From Desulfobulbaceae bacterium (GTDB lineage Bacteria > Desulfobacterota > Desulfobulbia > Desulfobulbales > Desulfobulbaceae): a stretch of DNA of 64,000 nt. The stretch lies in NCBI GenBank assembly GCA_003508005.1, contig DNUE01000058.1, positions 29,773-93,772 of the forward strand, read 5' to 3'. The notes beneath the pieces are model-generated. The model was not told the origin of the DNA and did no database searches. It saw only the letters and a program-made list of their open reading frames with translations. Positions within the stretch are counted from its first letter, which is position 1. Each line of letters opens with the position of its first letter. The position numbers were made by a program, and so were the translations under genes. Shown here piece by piece: positions 52,746 to 61,715 of this stretch.

Positions 52746-53357
52746 TCATAAACTCTCGACATCTTCCGGGCAGTTCAAGTTGCGCCAAGACCCATGCAGG
52801 TGTGCTGGCGGCTGCGGGGTGATAACCCCGGGCCTGCCGACAAGGCCGCTGAGTTTATGAAGGCCGGCGGCGGCCAGTTCCTCGAGAAAATTCCGGCAGC
52901 TGCAATCATAGTAGGCCAGCAGCGGTTCGACCTGGCCGTCCCCCGCAAGGTCCGGCAGGACCGCACGTACGCCGGAACGGCGGCAACCCAGCAGCCATTC
53001 CAGGGCCGCGCTTTCCAGACAGGGCAGATCGCAGGCCGAGACCAGCCAGGAAACCTTGGGCTGCTGGCGGAAGGCGGCAAGCACACCTGCCAGCGGCCCC
53101 TTGAGGCCGGGGACATCGGCAACCACTTGCAGCCGGGCAAGCGAATGAGGTATTTCGCCCCGGCCGACGAGGACGACCTGTTCGACCTGCCCCTGGAGCT
53201 GCCGCACAATCAGTTCCAGCCAGGTCACCCCCTCACGGCGAAGCAGGTGTTTCGGGCTGCCCATTCTGGTGCTCTTGCCGCCGATCAGCACGCACCCCCA
53301 GACCGGAACCGGGCAGTGGGCCTGTTCGGAAAACTCGGCTGTCATTTTCTTGACCAT
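52746..53357 (-). CDS. mobA: Molybdenum cofactor guanylyltransferase
   Basis: A 203-residue nucleotidyltransferase that attaches GMP to molybdopterin to form the MGD cofactor. The N-terminal CVLIGGKSTRMGSPK loop (Gly-rich, with the Lys of the KxxLRR region), the ACDLPCL metal-binding motif and the overall length fit MobA. A start at 53345 would overlap the mqnD stop by four bases; the longer form starts at 53357. It is the last gene of the mqnB-mqnD-mobA run. Confidence 0.9.
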   Translation of the reverse strand: MVKKMTAEFSEQAHCPVPVWGCVLIGGKSTRMGSPKHLLRREGVTWLELIVRQLQGQVEQVVLVGRGEIPHSLARLQVVADVPGLKGPLAGVLAAFRQQPKVSWLVSACDLPCLESAALEWLLGCRRSGVRAVLPDLAGDGQVEPLLAYYDCSCRNFLEELAAAGLHKLSGLVGRPGVITPQPPAHLHGSWRNLNCPEDVESL

Positions 53358-54181
53358 GGCTCCGCATCCGTTGCCGGAAAAATTCCTGCCTCCCTGCCGC
53401 GCCGGAGCAGCTCCGTTACCGCCGCCCGACCTTCCTCGCCGATATCCTGGGAATGCTCATTCACATAGAGTCCGATGTGACTCTGCAGCACAGTTGCGCT
53501 CATTTCCTGGGCATGCGCCCGGATGTATGCCATGCACTCTTGCGGATTGGCACGCGCCCAGAGGAGGCTTTCCCTGATTCCCCCCTCGATCTCCTGCCGA
53601 ACATTTTCCGCCAGGCTCCTCCTGGCCGCAATGCAGCCCAGCGGAATCGGCAGGCCGGTCTCCTCTTCCCACCACTGGCCCAGATCCCTCAGACAGACCA
53701 GGCCGTGCTCCTGGTAGGTAAAACGGCTTTCATGGATGATTACCCCGCCGTCCGCCTCCCCCCTCGCCACCGCTTCCATGATCCGGTCAAAGGGCAGCAC
53801 CTGGAGATTGCGAGCCTGTGGCGCGTAGAGGCGCAGCAGCATGGCCGCAGTGGTGTACTCTCCGGGAATGGCTATGGAGGACCGGGCGAGATCAGGCTGC
53901 CGGCCCGGCCTGGTCACCACCAGGGGGCCGCAGCCCCTGCCCAGGGCCGCTCCCGCGGCAAGGAGCACATACCGGTCCAGAACATGCCCCAGGGCATGGA
54001 ATGACAACTTGCTGACATCAAGTCGTCCCTGCAACGCCCAGAGGTTCAGCGTTTCAACATCAGCATGGACAGGCGGGGCAAAAGAGACATGGCCAAGCGA
54101 AACCCTGCCGTGCACCAGGGCATAGAAAATAAAGGTATCATTGGGACAGGGCGAATAGCCGAGGGTCAACTGGGCGGTCAT
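53342..54181 (-). CDS. mqnD: 1,4-dihydroxy-6-naphthoate synthase (MqnD)
   Basis: A 279-residue enzyme of the futalosine pathway to menaquinone. The N-terminal LTLGYSPCPNDTFIFYAL with the Cys-Pro-Asn-Asp motif, KLSFHALG and VIIHESRFTYQ are diagnostic of MqnD rather than MqnA. It forms 1,4-dihydroxy-6-naphthoate from cyclic dehypoxanthine futalosine in the cytoplasm. The start at 54181 overlaps the mqnB stop (ATGA); the longer frame upstream shadows mqnB. mqnA and mqnC must lie elsewhere. Confidence 0.94.
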   Translation of the reverse strand: MTAQLTLGYSPCPNDTFIFYALVHGRVSLGHVSFAPPVHADVETLNLWALQGRLDVSKLSFHALGHVLDRYVLLAAGAALGRGCGPLVVTRPGRQPDLARSSIAIPGEYTTAAMLLRLYAPQARNLQVLPFDRIMEAVARGEADGGVIIHESRFTYQEHGLVCLRDLGQWWEEETGLPIPLGCIAARRSLAENVRQEIEGGIRESLLWARANPQECMAYIRAHAQEMSATVLQSHIGLYVNEHSQDIGEEGRAAVTELLRRGREAGIFPATDAEPWSRK

Positions 54182-54867
54182 CCACGCGCCTCCGAACCCG
54201 ACGACGTTCCTGCCAACAGGTGGGTCAGGACCAGGGCGGTCGCCTCCCCGGCCTTCCGGCAGGCCTGCTGCAGCTGCCAACGGCCCGTGTCCCGATCCTC
54301 CACCAGATTGCTGATACAGCGCAGTTCGAGGCAGGGCAGGCCGAATTCCTGGCAAACCCTGGCAACAGCTGCTCCTTCCATGTTCTCGCACAACCCGCCG
54401 TGCTGACGGGCCAGCATTTGACCCCGCCGGGCAGTGCCGCTGGCACAGCTCACCGTGACAAAGGTCCCCCTGAAACAGGGAATTCGGCTGTCAGCAAGGG
54501 CCTTGCCGGCCGCTGCCAGCAACCCCGGATCCATGCGGAAGACATCGGGGGGCCGCAGCTCATTGGCGGCAATCTGTTCGATCCGTTCGCCGAGGCAGAT
54601 CCCCAGATCTCCCAAAACCTCGCGTTCGGCAAGGCAGATATCAAGGATCTGCGGGGTTTTTCGGGCTGAGGGCCAGACATAGGCACCTGCCACCCCGAAA
54701 TTGATTACGCCGCGGACGGCCTTCGCACTGCCGGGCAGCATGGCGGAAAGGCGGACCGCCGTTTCCACCGGGCCGATGCCGGTGATGAGATGCGGCACGC
54801 TGTTCTCCCGGCAGACGGCGAGGAAGGGGGTCATTTCAAATTCCGTGGCAGCGGTCAGGAGAAACAT
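54178..54867 (-). CDS. mqnB: Futalosine hydrolase (MqnB)
   Basis: A 229-residue nucleoside-phosphorylase-fold enzyme that removes hypoxanthine from futalosine in menaquinone synthesis. TGIGPVETA, NFGVAGAY, the ENMEGAAVARVC segment and SNLVEDRD (catalytic Asp region) are typical. The start at 54867 has an AGGA-rich sequence just upstream; the frame is open to 55002, but that part is Arg-rich and unlike the family. It is coupled to mqnD. Presence of MqnB implies the classic futalosine branch. Confidence 0.93.
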   Translation of the reverse strand: MFLLTAATEFEMTPFLAVCRENSVPHLITGIGPVETAVRLSAMLPGSAKAVRGVINFGVAGAYVWPSARKTPQILDICLAEREVLGDLGICLGERIEQIAANELRPPDVFRMDPGLLAAAGKALADSRIPCFRGTFVTVSCASGTARRGQMLARQHGGLCENMEGAAVARVCQEFGLPCLELRCISNLVEDRDTGRWQLQQACRKAGEATALVLTHLLAGTSSGSEARG

Positions 54868-55049
54868 GGGGTTCCTTTTCCGCTCCGGCTGCGGTATGAT
54901 ACGAACCTGGGTCAGGGCGTGGGTTGCCGGCCGGATACGGGCAACCCGCAGCCGGAAGTGTAAATGAGCCGGTCCCTGTTTGCAAGTACTCTTCGCCGAC
55001 ATCCTGTCCGCCCCGCTGATGGAACAGCGGCACGGTGCCCCGCAACTTC

Positions 55050-56153
55050 ATGAAAAAAAACTATCACCTTTCGGCCTACGATTACCACCTGCCTGAGGAA
55101 AACATCGCCCAGCACCCGGCAGACCGCCGTGACCAGTCGCGGCTGCTGGTGCTCGACTGCGTGGCCGATACCATGGCCCACCTGCGCTTTGTCGATATCA
55201 TCGAACTGCTCCGTCCGGGGGACCTGCTGGTGGCCAACAACACCAGGGTCTTTCCGGCCCGGCTGTTCGGAAGGAAGGAAACCGGCGGCAAGGCTGAACT
55301 TCTCCTGCTGCACTATCCGGAAACTCGGGAAGCTCCCAGCGGGAGCGACTGCATGCATGCGGCCGAGGTCCTCGCCCTGCTGAAAAGCTCGAAGCGGCCA
55401 AGACCAGGCAGCAGGCTGTTCTTCGGTTCGGAGTTGCAAGCCTTGGTCCTGGAGTTGTTCGAGGATGGCAAGGTCCGCCTTGACCTCCGCTTTTCCCTGC
55501 CGGAGGGCCAAAACCTCGCCGACCTCCTCGCCCGTTACGGCCAGATGCCCCTGCCGCCCTACATCAAGCGTCCCCGGGGAACCACCGGCGAGGATTTCGA
55601 ACGGTACCAGACCCGCTTTGCGGCCAGTACAGGCTCGGTGGCCGCGCCAACGGCCGGACTGCATTTTTCCGACGAACTGCTGGCAGCCATCCGCGGCCAT
55701 GGGGTGGCCATGGCCGCGATCACCCTGCACGTTGGCTACGGTACCTTTGCCCCGGTTCGGACCGACAACATCCTGGACCACAAAATTCATGCCGAATTCA
55801 TCCAGATCCCGGCGGAAACAGCCCTGGCGGTTAACCGTGCCAAGGAAGAAGGGCGAAGGGTCTGGGCCGTAGGGACGACCACCGCCAGGGCCCTTGAATT
55901 CTGCGCGGACGGCCAGGGGACAGTCAAGCCCTTCCGGGGACCTTGTGATCTCTACATCATCCCCGGATACCGCTTTCGGGTGGTCGACAATCTGATCACC
56001 AACTTCCACCTTCCGCAGTCATCCCTGCTGTTCCTTGTTTCCGCCCTGGCCGGCCGTGAACGCATCCTCAATGCATACGCCCGGGCGGTGGCATCGGGCT
56101 ACCGGTTCTTCAGCTACGGCGACGCCATGGCGATCCTCACCAGACACAGCTGA
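55050..56153 (+). CDS. queA: tRNA preQ1(34) S-adenosylmethionine ribosyltransferase-isomerase
   Basis: A 367-residue cytoplasmic enzyme that builds epoxyqueuosine on the wobble base of tRNAs with GUN anticodons. The N-terminal YDYHLPEENIAQHP, LLVANNTRVFPARL, SVAAPTAGLHFSDELL, THxxLHVGYGTF-type block and TNFHLPQSSLLFLVSAL are all QueA signatures, and the length is normal. The ATG at 55050 is preferred over an in-frame GTG at 55035. The gene is divergent from mqnB. A CCGCTG-atggaa-CAGCGG hairpin lies just before it. Confidence 0.95.
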   Translation: MKKNYHLSAYDYHLPEENIAQHPADRRDQSRLLVLDCVADTMAHLRFVDIIELLRPGDLLVANNTRVFPARLFGRKETGGKAELLLLHYPETREAPSGSDCMHAAEVLALLKSSKRPRPGSRLFFGSELQALVLELFEDGKVRLDLRFSLPEGQNLADLLARYGQMPLPPYIKRPRGTTGEDFERYQTRFAASTGSVAAPTAGLHFSDELLAAIRGHGVAMAAITLHVGYGTFAPVRTDNILDHKIHAEFIQIPAETALAVNRAKEEGRRVWAVGTTTARALEFCADGQGTVKPFRGPCDLYIIPGYRFRVVDNLITNFHLPQSSLLFLVSALAGRERILNAYARAVASGYRFFSYGDAMAILTRHS

Positions 56154-56382
56154 TACCCTGCCTGCTCGGAGACGTCTCGGATTTTGACTGATCAAATAAT
56201 ATGAGTATACTTAAAGAGTACTATCCATCGATAGATGAAAATCCCCGACCTGTGGGGACGTAACCGGCATTTGCTGCCGCGGTCAGCAGACATATGGAAG
56301 AGACTGCCGGTTGCGGTCACGTTGCAGTATGCAAATGCGGGCAGGTTGAACAGAGGTTTTGAACTCCACCAGGAGGTCGTTT

Positions 56383-56691
56383 ATGGCAATTCAAAAAAAA
56401 TATCTCAAATCCAGGCCCATTTGCAAAGTAACCTTCAGGCTGCCGAAAGAAGCGGTTCGGTCGGCAAAAAAAGTATGCATCGTCGGAGATTTCAACGGCT
56501 GGAAGAAGAAGGCGTCACCACTGAAGAAACTCAAGGACGGGTCATGCAAAATAACCCTGGATCTGGAGTGCGGCAGGGAATACCAGTTTCGCTACCTGTT
56601 GGACAATACCACCTGGGAGAATGACTGGGACGCCGACAAATATGTGCCATCAGCCTACTACGGCACAGACAATTCCGTGGTCATCGTCTGA
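56383..56691 (+). CDS. Stand-alone CBM48/isoamylase-N-like protein
   Basis: A 102-residue protein consisting of a single early-set beta-sandwich like the glycogen-binding CBM48 domain: KVCIVGDFNGWKKKASPL, then GREYQFRYLLDN and the WENDWDADKYVPS stretch. There is no catalytic domain and no signal peptide. AGGAGG lies six bases before the ATG. Free-standing CBM48 proteins are known in delta-proteobacteria and are thought to bind glycogen or regulate its enzymes; the role here is inference. Confidence 0.85.
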   Translation: MAIQKKYLKSRPICKVTFRLPKEAVRSAKKVCIVGDFNGWKKKASPLKKLKDGSCKITLDLECGREYQFRYLLDNTTWENDWDADKYVPSAYYGTDNSVVIV

Positions 56692-56777
56692 GCATCGCCG
56701 TCAATGAACTGCTTTCAGGAAGCTCGCAGCTTCCGGAAAAATTGCCCGGCCAACGAATTCGCGCAGCAAATAAAAAA

Positions 56778-56795
56778 ACCCGGCCGCAGCCGGGT
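56778..56795 (-). terminator. Terminator of the FmdB-like gene
   Basis: A seven-base stem (ACCCGGC / GCCGGGT) with a CGCA loop; the minus strand continues into a run of T (complement of TAAAAAAA). Confidence 0.85.
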
Positions 56796-56818
56796 ATGAG
56801 GGACAGGAGCAACAGGGC

Positions 56819-57103
56819 TCAGGCCGCGGCCGCAGGGCAGTTCTTGCAACCGTCCGCCCCACCCTGACACGGCGGCGGGGCAGGGCTTTCCTTCTTGCCT
56901 TCAGACGCGTCCTTTCCATTGGACCGACCGCTGTACCCATCGGTATACCAGCCGCCGCCCTTGAGCTGAAAAGAACTCACCGAAACAAGCTTCCGCACCT
57001 CGCCCTTGCAGAAAGGGCAGTTCTTCAAGGGCTCGTCGCTCATCCGCTGCTGCACCTCAAATACCTTTGCGCAGGCCGAACATTCATATTCGTAAACCGG
57101 CAT
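56819..57103 (-). CDS. FmdB-type zinc-ribbon protein
   Basis: A 94-residue protein starting MPVYEYECSACAKVFEV with a second pair CPFC, the four-Cys FmdB/CxxC_CxxC zinc ribbon. The FQLKGGGWYTDGYS motif that follows is also typical. A Lys/Ser/Pro-rich tail with extra cysteines (CQGGADGCKNC) closes the protein. The family was named from a putative regulator of formamidase genes, and its role is poorly defined. The gene has its own terminator and is convergent with the CBM48 gene. Confidence 0.88.
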   Translation of the reverse strand: MPVYEYECSACAKVFEVQQRMSDEPLKNCPFCKGEVRKLVSVSSFQLKGGGWYTDGYSGRSNGKDASEGKKESPAPPPCQGGADGCKNCPAAAA

Positions 57104-57718
57104 CACTCCACCTCATATAAAAAAGAATAAATTAAATAAGTTAAACAAGACGACCAAGGGATATCCTGTAATTTTCGTTCGTACAATAATCCTGCACGCC
57201 CCTGCTGTCAACCTCCAGTTGCCAGAGATTTGCCGACGCAAATGCAGACTGTTCCTGCCCCGTTCCAGGACTCCGACCAAATCTATTGTGCCTTTTCCAG
57301 TACCGCATTTGATTGCACAGAGAGAAATTCCCAAGGCCTGCATAACGACAACGAACACGACCCGATCCAGACGAAGACCCGGCCATCGGCACCTCTCTAC
57401 TCAATCAGGTCCGCTGCTGCTGCCGAACAGAAAAGGATAATTGTTCTTCATTTACTGTTATTGAGTGACATGCGTCCGGTGGAACGAACAGCAACCATGC
57501 GGCAGGGAAACCGGTCTTCTCACACTTGCACCGCTTCATTATGCGGCGGCAGCATACACAAGTATCAACAGCTCTTCTGTCTTTTTTCGCTGATCATTTT
57601 TCCAATAAAAGAGAAATAAAAATATGTAAACAAATAAATTGCGTTTTTAAAGTACATAATATATGGTATTCCAGTTTTTGTTGATAACCCTGCAATCACA
57701 ACTTGGAGATGAGGAAAA
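57104..57718. other. Intergenic region, AT-rich at its right end
   Basis: About 615 bp between the divergent FmdB-like and MucR-like genes. The right part (57590-57710) is strongly AT-rich and probably carries the MucR-like gene promoter. Short frames here have no recognisable product. Confidence 0.45.
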
Positions 57719-58153
57719 ATGAGCAAATCTCTTGTGGAAATGACAGCAGAAATCGTCCAGGCACAGATCAGCATCAAGGACATGTCCAAGGACGATATCA
57801 AGGCTGCGCTGCACGACACCTTCTTGACCCTGAAGGGCCTGCAGGACGCTGAATTGTCCGGCCATTCACCCGAGCAAGCCGAGAGCAAGCCGGCCATCGC
57901 CCCGGAAAAATCCATCCAGAAAAATCAGGTGATCTGCCTTGAGTGCGGCCAGGCCTTCAAGATGCTTTCTCCCAAGCACCTCAAGAGCCACGACCTGACC
58001 CCCAAGGAGTACCGGAAAAAATACGGGTTCTCCATGCGGCAGCCACTCTGCGCCAAAGCGCTCTCCGAACGGCGCTCCTCCTCCGGCAAGAAAAGAGGCC
58101 TGCCCGAAAACCTGAAGAAAGCCATCGCGGCCCGGACGAAAAAGAAAAAATAA
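57719..58153 (+). CDS. Ros/MucR-family transcriptional regulator
   Basis: A 144-residue DNA-binding protein. After a helical N-terminus (about 1-45) and a short linker comes the MucR zinc finger, CLECGQAFKMLSPKHLKSHD (zinc ligands Cys, Cys, His, His), then the family-typical LTPKEYRKKYGF and a basic tail ending in KKKK. MucR proteins bind AT-rich DNA and act as global, often silencing, regulators. GAGG lies four bases before the ATG. The AT-rich upstream region fits autoregulation (inference). Confidence 0.92.
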   Translation: MSKSLVEMTAEIVQAQISIKDMSKDDIKAALHDTFLTLKGLQDAELSGHSPEQAESKPAIAPEKSIQKNQVICLECGQAFKMLSPKHLKSHDLTPKEYRKKYGFSMRQPLCAKALSERRSSSGKKRGLPENLKKAIAARTKKKK

Positions 58154-58196
58154 GGTATCGGTTCGCGCGGCCTTGTCCGCAAGGACCGTTTCGTCC

Positions 58197-58985
58197 ATGA
58201 TCGGTATCTTTGATTCCGGCGTTGGCGGCATGACCGTGGCCCGGGCGATTGAACAGCTCTGCCCGGACATGCCGCTGGTGTACTTCGGTGACATAGCCCG
58301 CACCCCCTACGGCTCGAAAAGCCCGGATACCATTATCAGGTATTCCCAGTTCAATACGGATTTTTTGCTGGCCCAGGGAGCAGAACTGATCGTCGTAGCC
58401 TGCAACTCCGCCTCCAGCACGGCAGCAGACGCCCTGCGCGCCAGCTATTCGGTGCCTATCCTGGACGTCATCACCCCCGCAACGTCGAGAGCTGCTGAAC
58501 TCAGCGTTACCGGCAGAATCGGGATTATCGGCACCAGGGCCACCGTCAAAAGCGGTATCTATCCGCAGCGTATCCGCGCGGCTCGGCCCGAAGCAAAGGT
58601 GTTCAGCCAGGCCTGTCCGCTCCTGGTGCCCCTGGTGGAGGAGGGCTGGCTGTCCCGGCGCGAGACCAAGATGATCCTGCGCCGGTACCTGCACCCCCTT
58701 CGCCTTAAAAAAATTGACACCCTGGTGCTCGGCTGCACGCACTACCCGCTCCTCAAGGACCTGATCGGGCCGCGGATCGGCAACCAGGTCCAGCTCATTG
58801 ACTCGTCGGTGGAGATGGCCCTCTATGTCCGCTCCTATTTGGACGACAATCCCGAGTTGAAGAAGCGGCTGCGCACCAAAGGAGAGACAAGCCGCTTTTA
58901 TGTGTCGGATTGCACCGAGGCTGTCGAACAGATGGCCGCCAAAATTTTTGGCCGATCCGTGGTATTGCACCCTATTGAAGCCTGA
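58197..58985 (+). CDS. murI: Glutamate racemase
   Basis: A 262-residue enzyme that converts L- to D-glutamate for peptidoglycan. The N-terminal IGIFDSGVGGMTVARAI, the first catalytic Cys in VVACNSASS and the second in VLGCTHYPLL identify it. The start at 58197 (MIGIFDSG) gives the usual N-terminus. It is 43 bp after the MucR-like gene and in the same direction. Confidence 0.95.
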   Translation: MIGIFDSGVGGMTVARAIEQLCPDMPLVYFGDIARTPYGSKSPDTIIRYSQFNTDFLLAQGAELIVVACNSASSTAADALRASYSVPILDVITPATSRAAELSVTGRIGIIGTRATVKSGIYPQRIRAARPEAKVFSQACPLLVPLVEEGWLSRRETKMILRRYLHPLRLKKIDTLVLGCTHYPLLKDLIGPRIGNQVQLIDSSVEMALYVRSYLDDNPELKKRLRTKGETSRFYVSDCTEAVEQMAAKIFGRSVVLHPIEA

Positions 58986-59096
58986 TGACCTTTAAAATAA
59001 GTCAAAACACTGAGCATCCGCCACTGCGATTGCACCAAGTGGCAAGGGTGCCGGCGCTGAAATTGAATTTTTTGCGATTTCAGCCAACCTGATCCT

Positions 59097-59849
59097 ATGA
59101 CCAAGACATCTCCAAAAATTGCCGGACTGGCCTTTTACGCTCTCTTTCTGACTTTTCTGCTCCTCTGCCAGCCGCTGTCGGCCAAGGAAGCCCTGGAACC
59201 TGAGGCTGAAGCCCAGGCACGCAGCCTGCAGCATCTGTACGCAGGCCTGACCAGCCTGACCTTCGACTTTCAGCAGATCACCAGGACGGGCGGCCGGGAA
59301 AGGACCGGTCAGGGCAGCGCCGTTTTTTACAAACCTGGGGCTGCCGCGACGCCCGAGGCCAAACCAGCCGGACAGATCCTGCCGCGCAGCGTCATGCGCT
59401 GGAATTATTCCGAACCAGACCGCCAGGTCATTATCAATGACGGCGAGATCCTGTCGATATACACCGAAAAAGACAAGCAACTGATCAAAACCCCGGCCAA
59501 GGAGTTGGAATCCGACATCACCTACGCCTTTTTTGCCGGCAGCAGAAATCTGCTCGACGATTTCGAGGCCCAGGCGCCTGCGGCAGAGGTCATTTCCTCC
59601 CGGATCGGCGCCCTGCAGACCATCCTCCTGATCCCTCGCACTCCGCACAATCAAATCAGATCGGTGCAGATATGGTTTGATGAGCGAGGCATTATCCAGC
59701 GCCTGCTGCTCACCGATCACTTTGACGCGGAAACGGAACTGCATTTCAGCCGCATCGTGCTCAACAGCCTGCCGCCCAATGACCGGCAACAGATGGAGGG
59801 CATCATCTCCTTTCAGCCGCCGGCGGGAACCGAAATCATAACCCGGTAA
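59097..59849 (+). CDS. lolA: Outer-membrane lipoprotein carrier LolA-like protein
   Basis: A 250-residue periplasmic protein with a signal peptide (1-29) and the LolA fold: LTSLTFDFQQ, MRWNYSEPDRQVIINDGE and a late RSVQIWFDERG strand. LolA ferries lipoproteins from the inner to the outer membrane. It is longer than the usual ~200 residues, because of a Pro/Ala-rich insertion (KPGAAATPEAKPAG) and an extended C-terminus. It is followed after four bases by the radical SAM gene. Confidence 0.87.
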   Translation: MTKTSPKIAGLAFYALFLTFLLLCQPLSAKEALEPEAEAQARSLQHLYAGLTSLTFDFQQITRTGGRERTGQGSAVFYKPGAAATPEAKPAGQILPRSVMRWNYSEPDRQVIINDGEILSIYTEKDKQLIKTPAKELESDITYAFFAGSRNLLDDFEAQAPAAEVISSRIGALQTILLIPRTPHNQIRSVQIWFDERGIIQRLLLTDHFDAETELHFSRIVLNSLPPNDRQQMEGIISFQPPAGTEIITR

Positions 59850-59852
59850 CCG

Positions 59853-61715
59853 GTGCGGCTCCTTCTCGTCTCCATGCCCTGGGCGATTTTCAATCGCCCA
59901 TCCATTCAACTGAGCACGCTGAAAAGCTATCTTCAGCAGCAGGAGGACGGCCTCTCGGTCGACACCTCTCATCCCTATCTGGAGACGGCGACAGCCATCG
60001 GCATCGAAACCTATCGGCTGCTGGCAGAAAAGTGCTGGGCCGGGGAGGCCCTGTACAGCAGCCTGCTTTTTCCCGAGCAGCGGGATGAGGCCAGGCGCGT
60101 CTTTCAGGACTTCCTCGGGAACAAGATTGCCCGCTCCCTGCCGGACTTTGACCGGATAGCCGGCCAGCTCGACACCCAGCTTGATGACTGGCTTGCCCGC
60201 CCTGCTCTCCTCAACTGCGACCTGGTAGGGTTTTCGGTCTGCTTCAGCCAGCTGCCGGCCACCCTGCTTGCCGCCCGCCGCCTGAAGCGGCTAAGGCCTC
60301 AGCTGCCCATCGTCCTGGGCGGCTCGACCTGCGCCCCGGCCATTGCCAGCTCCCTGCTGAACGTCTTCCCGGAAATCGATTTTGTCATTGCCGGCGAGGG
60401 TGAGCGGCCACTGCTCTCGCTCTGCAGGTATCTGGCCGGACTCGTTCCGGAGCCTGGCCCCAGGGTCCTTGTCCGCTCTCCGCACCATCGGCCGGCTTCA
60501 GCGGAATCATTCTCCCTCGAGCCCTCCGACCAGTTTGCGGATCTTGACTCCCTTCCCCTCCCCGATTTTGCTGACTATTTCGCTGAGCTGCGCCAGACCC
60601 GCCTGAACTTCATCCCCACCCTGCCGGTGGAATTTTCCCGCGGCTGCTGGTGGAACCGCTGCGCCTTCTGCAATCTCAACCTGCAGTGGAGCGGCTTCCG
60701 CCGGAAAAGCAGCGAGCGGATGCTGCGGGAGGTCAAGGAACTGAGCAAAAAATACCGCTGCCTTGATTTCTGCTTTACCGACAACTCTCTCCCGCCTGCC
60801 GAGGCGGACCGTTTTTTTGCCGCGACCGGGAAGCAGGCGCATGACCTTTCCTTCTTCGGCGAAATCCGCCCGCGCGGCAAACCGGAAACCTTTGCCCGCT
60901 ACCGGATGGGCGGCCTGCTTTCGGTACAGATCGGCATCGAGGCCCTGGCCGACTCACTGCTGGCAAAGATGAACAAGGGGACTACGGTCATGGACAATGT
61001 CGCCGCGATGAAGTACTGCCTGGATGCAGGCATCCAGTTGGACGGCAATCTCATCCTCGAATTCCCCTCCAGCACGGCCGATGAGGTCACGGAAACCCTG
61101 CGCGTTCTTGACTTTGTCCTCCCCTTTCGCCCGCTTGCTGCCGCCTCCTTCTTCCTTGGGCACGGCAGCCCGGTCTGGCAAAGGCCGAAGGATTTCGGTA
61201 TCTCCTCGCGCCAGCCGCACCCCAGGAACCGCAGGCTCTATCCCAGGGAAATCCTCGCACAACTGACTCTGCTCATCGACGCAGGCCGTGGCAGGCGTGG
61301 CCGGCAGGATATCCTCTGGCGCCCGGTCAGAAATAAAATGAAGGTCTGGGCCGCATTTCACCGGCAGCGGACCGATCCCGGCCCGGCGCTCTCCTATCGG
61401 GACGGCGGGGAGTTCATCATCATCCGGCAGGAGCTGCCGGGGCAGCCGGTCCTGCATCACCGGCTGCACGGCCTGTCCCGGCGGCTGTATCTTGCCTGTG
61501 CCACCCCGGTTGCCAAAAAAACCTTGCTCAAAAAGAGCAAGTCGGTTACCGGTCAACAGCTTGACGCCTTTCTCGGCGATCTGGAGCAGAAACGGCTCCT
61601 GTTCCGGCACAACGACCAGTGTCTCGCCCTCGCGGTCAGGACGCCGGGGCACCACTCATCTATTCAGGCCCGCCTGCCGGGCGAAACCCAGCGGACCATC
61701 AGGAAAAGACCATGA
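59853..61715 (+). CDS. B12-binding radical SAM protein, RiPP-maturase-like (RiPP rSAM protein 1 group)
   Basis: A 620-residue cytoplasmic enzyme. The start LLLVSMPWAIFNRPSIQLSTL and the GFSVCFSQLPATLLAARRLK / VLGGSTCAP blocks form the cobalamin-binding domain (about 1-215) seen in RiPP-maturation C-methyltransferases. The radical SAM domain begins at SRGCWWNRCAFCNL, where the cluster cysteines are spaced CX4CX2C instead of CX3CX2C or the CX7CX2C usual in that group. The C-terminal part (about 490-620) is unassigned. Translation begins at a GTG, since the conserved N-terminus starts there. No precursor-peptide gene was found nearby, so the substrate is unknown. It overlaps the S1 gene by ATGA. 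Confidence 0.82.
   Translation: MRLLLVSMPWAIFNRPSIQLSTLKSYLQQQEDGLSVDTSHPYLETATAIGIETYRLLAEKCWAGEALYSSLLFPEQRDEARRVFQDFLGNKIARSLPDFDRIAGQLDTQLDDWLARPALLNCDLVGFSVCFSQLPATLLAARRLKRLRPQLPIVLGGSTCAPAIASSLLNVFPEIDFVIAGEGERPLLSLCRYLAGLVPEPGPRVLVRSPHHRPASAESFSLEPSDQFADLDSLPLPDFADYFAELRQTRLNFIPTLPVEFSRGCWWNRCAFCNLNLQWSGFRRKSSERMLREVKELSKKYRCLDFCFTDNSLPPAEADRFFAATGKQAHDLSFFGEIRPRGKPETFARYRMGGLLSVQIGIEALADSLLAKMNKGTTVMDNVAAMKYCLDAGIQLDGNLILEFPSSTADEVTETLRVLDFVLPFRPLAAASFFLGHGSPVWQRPKDFGISSRQPHPRNRRLYPREILAQLTLLIDAGRGRRGRQDILWRPVRNKMKVWAAFHRQRTDPGPALSYRDGGEFIIIRQELPGQPVLHHRLHGLSRRLYLACATPVAKKTLLKKSKSVTGQQLDAFLGDLEQKRLLFRHNDQCLALAVRTPGHHSSIQARLPGETQRTIRKRP

Noticed and set aside
54868..55049. Possible riboswitch between mqnB and queA
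   Set aside because: Some hairpins are present, but none of the conserved riboswitch cores I know could be matched on either strand.
56154..56382. Structured leader or small RNA before the CBM48 gene
   Set aside because: Only short, unconvincing stems; no promoter-terminator pair.
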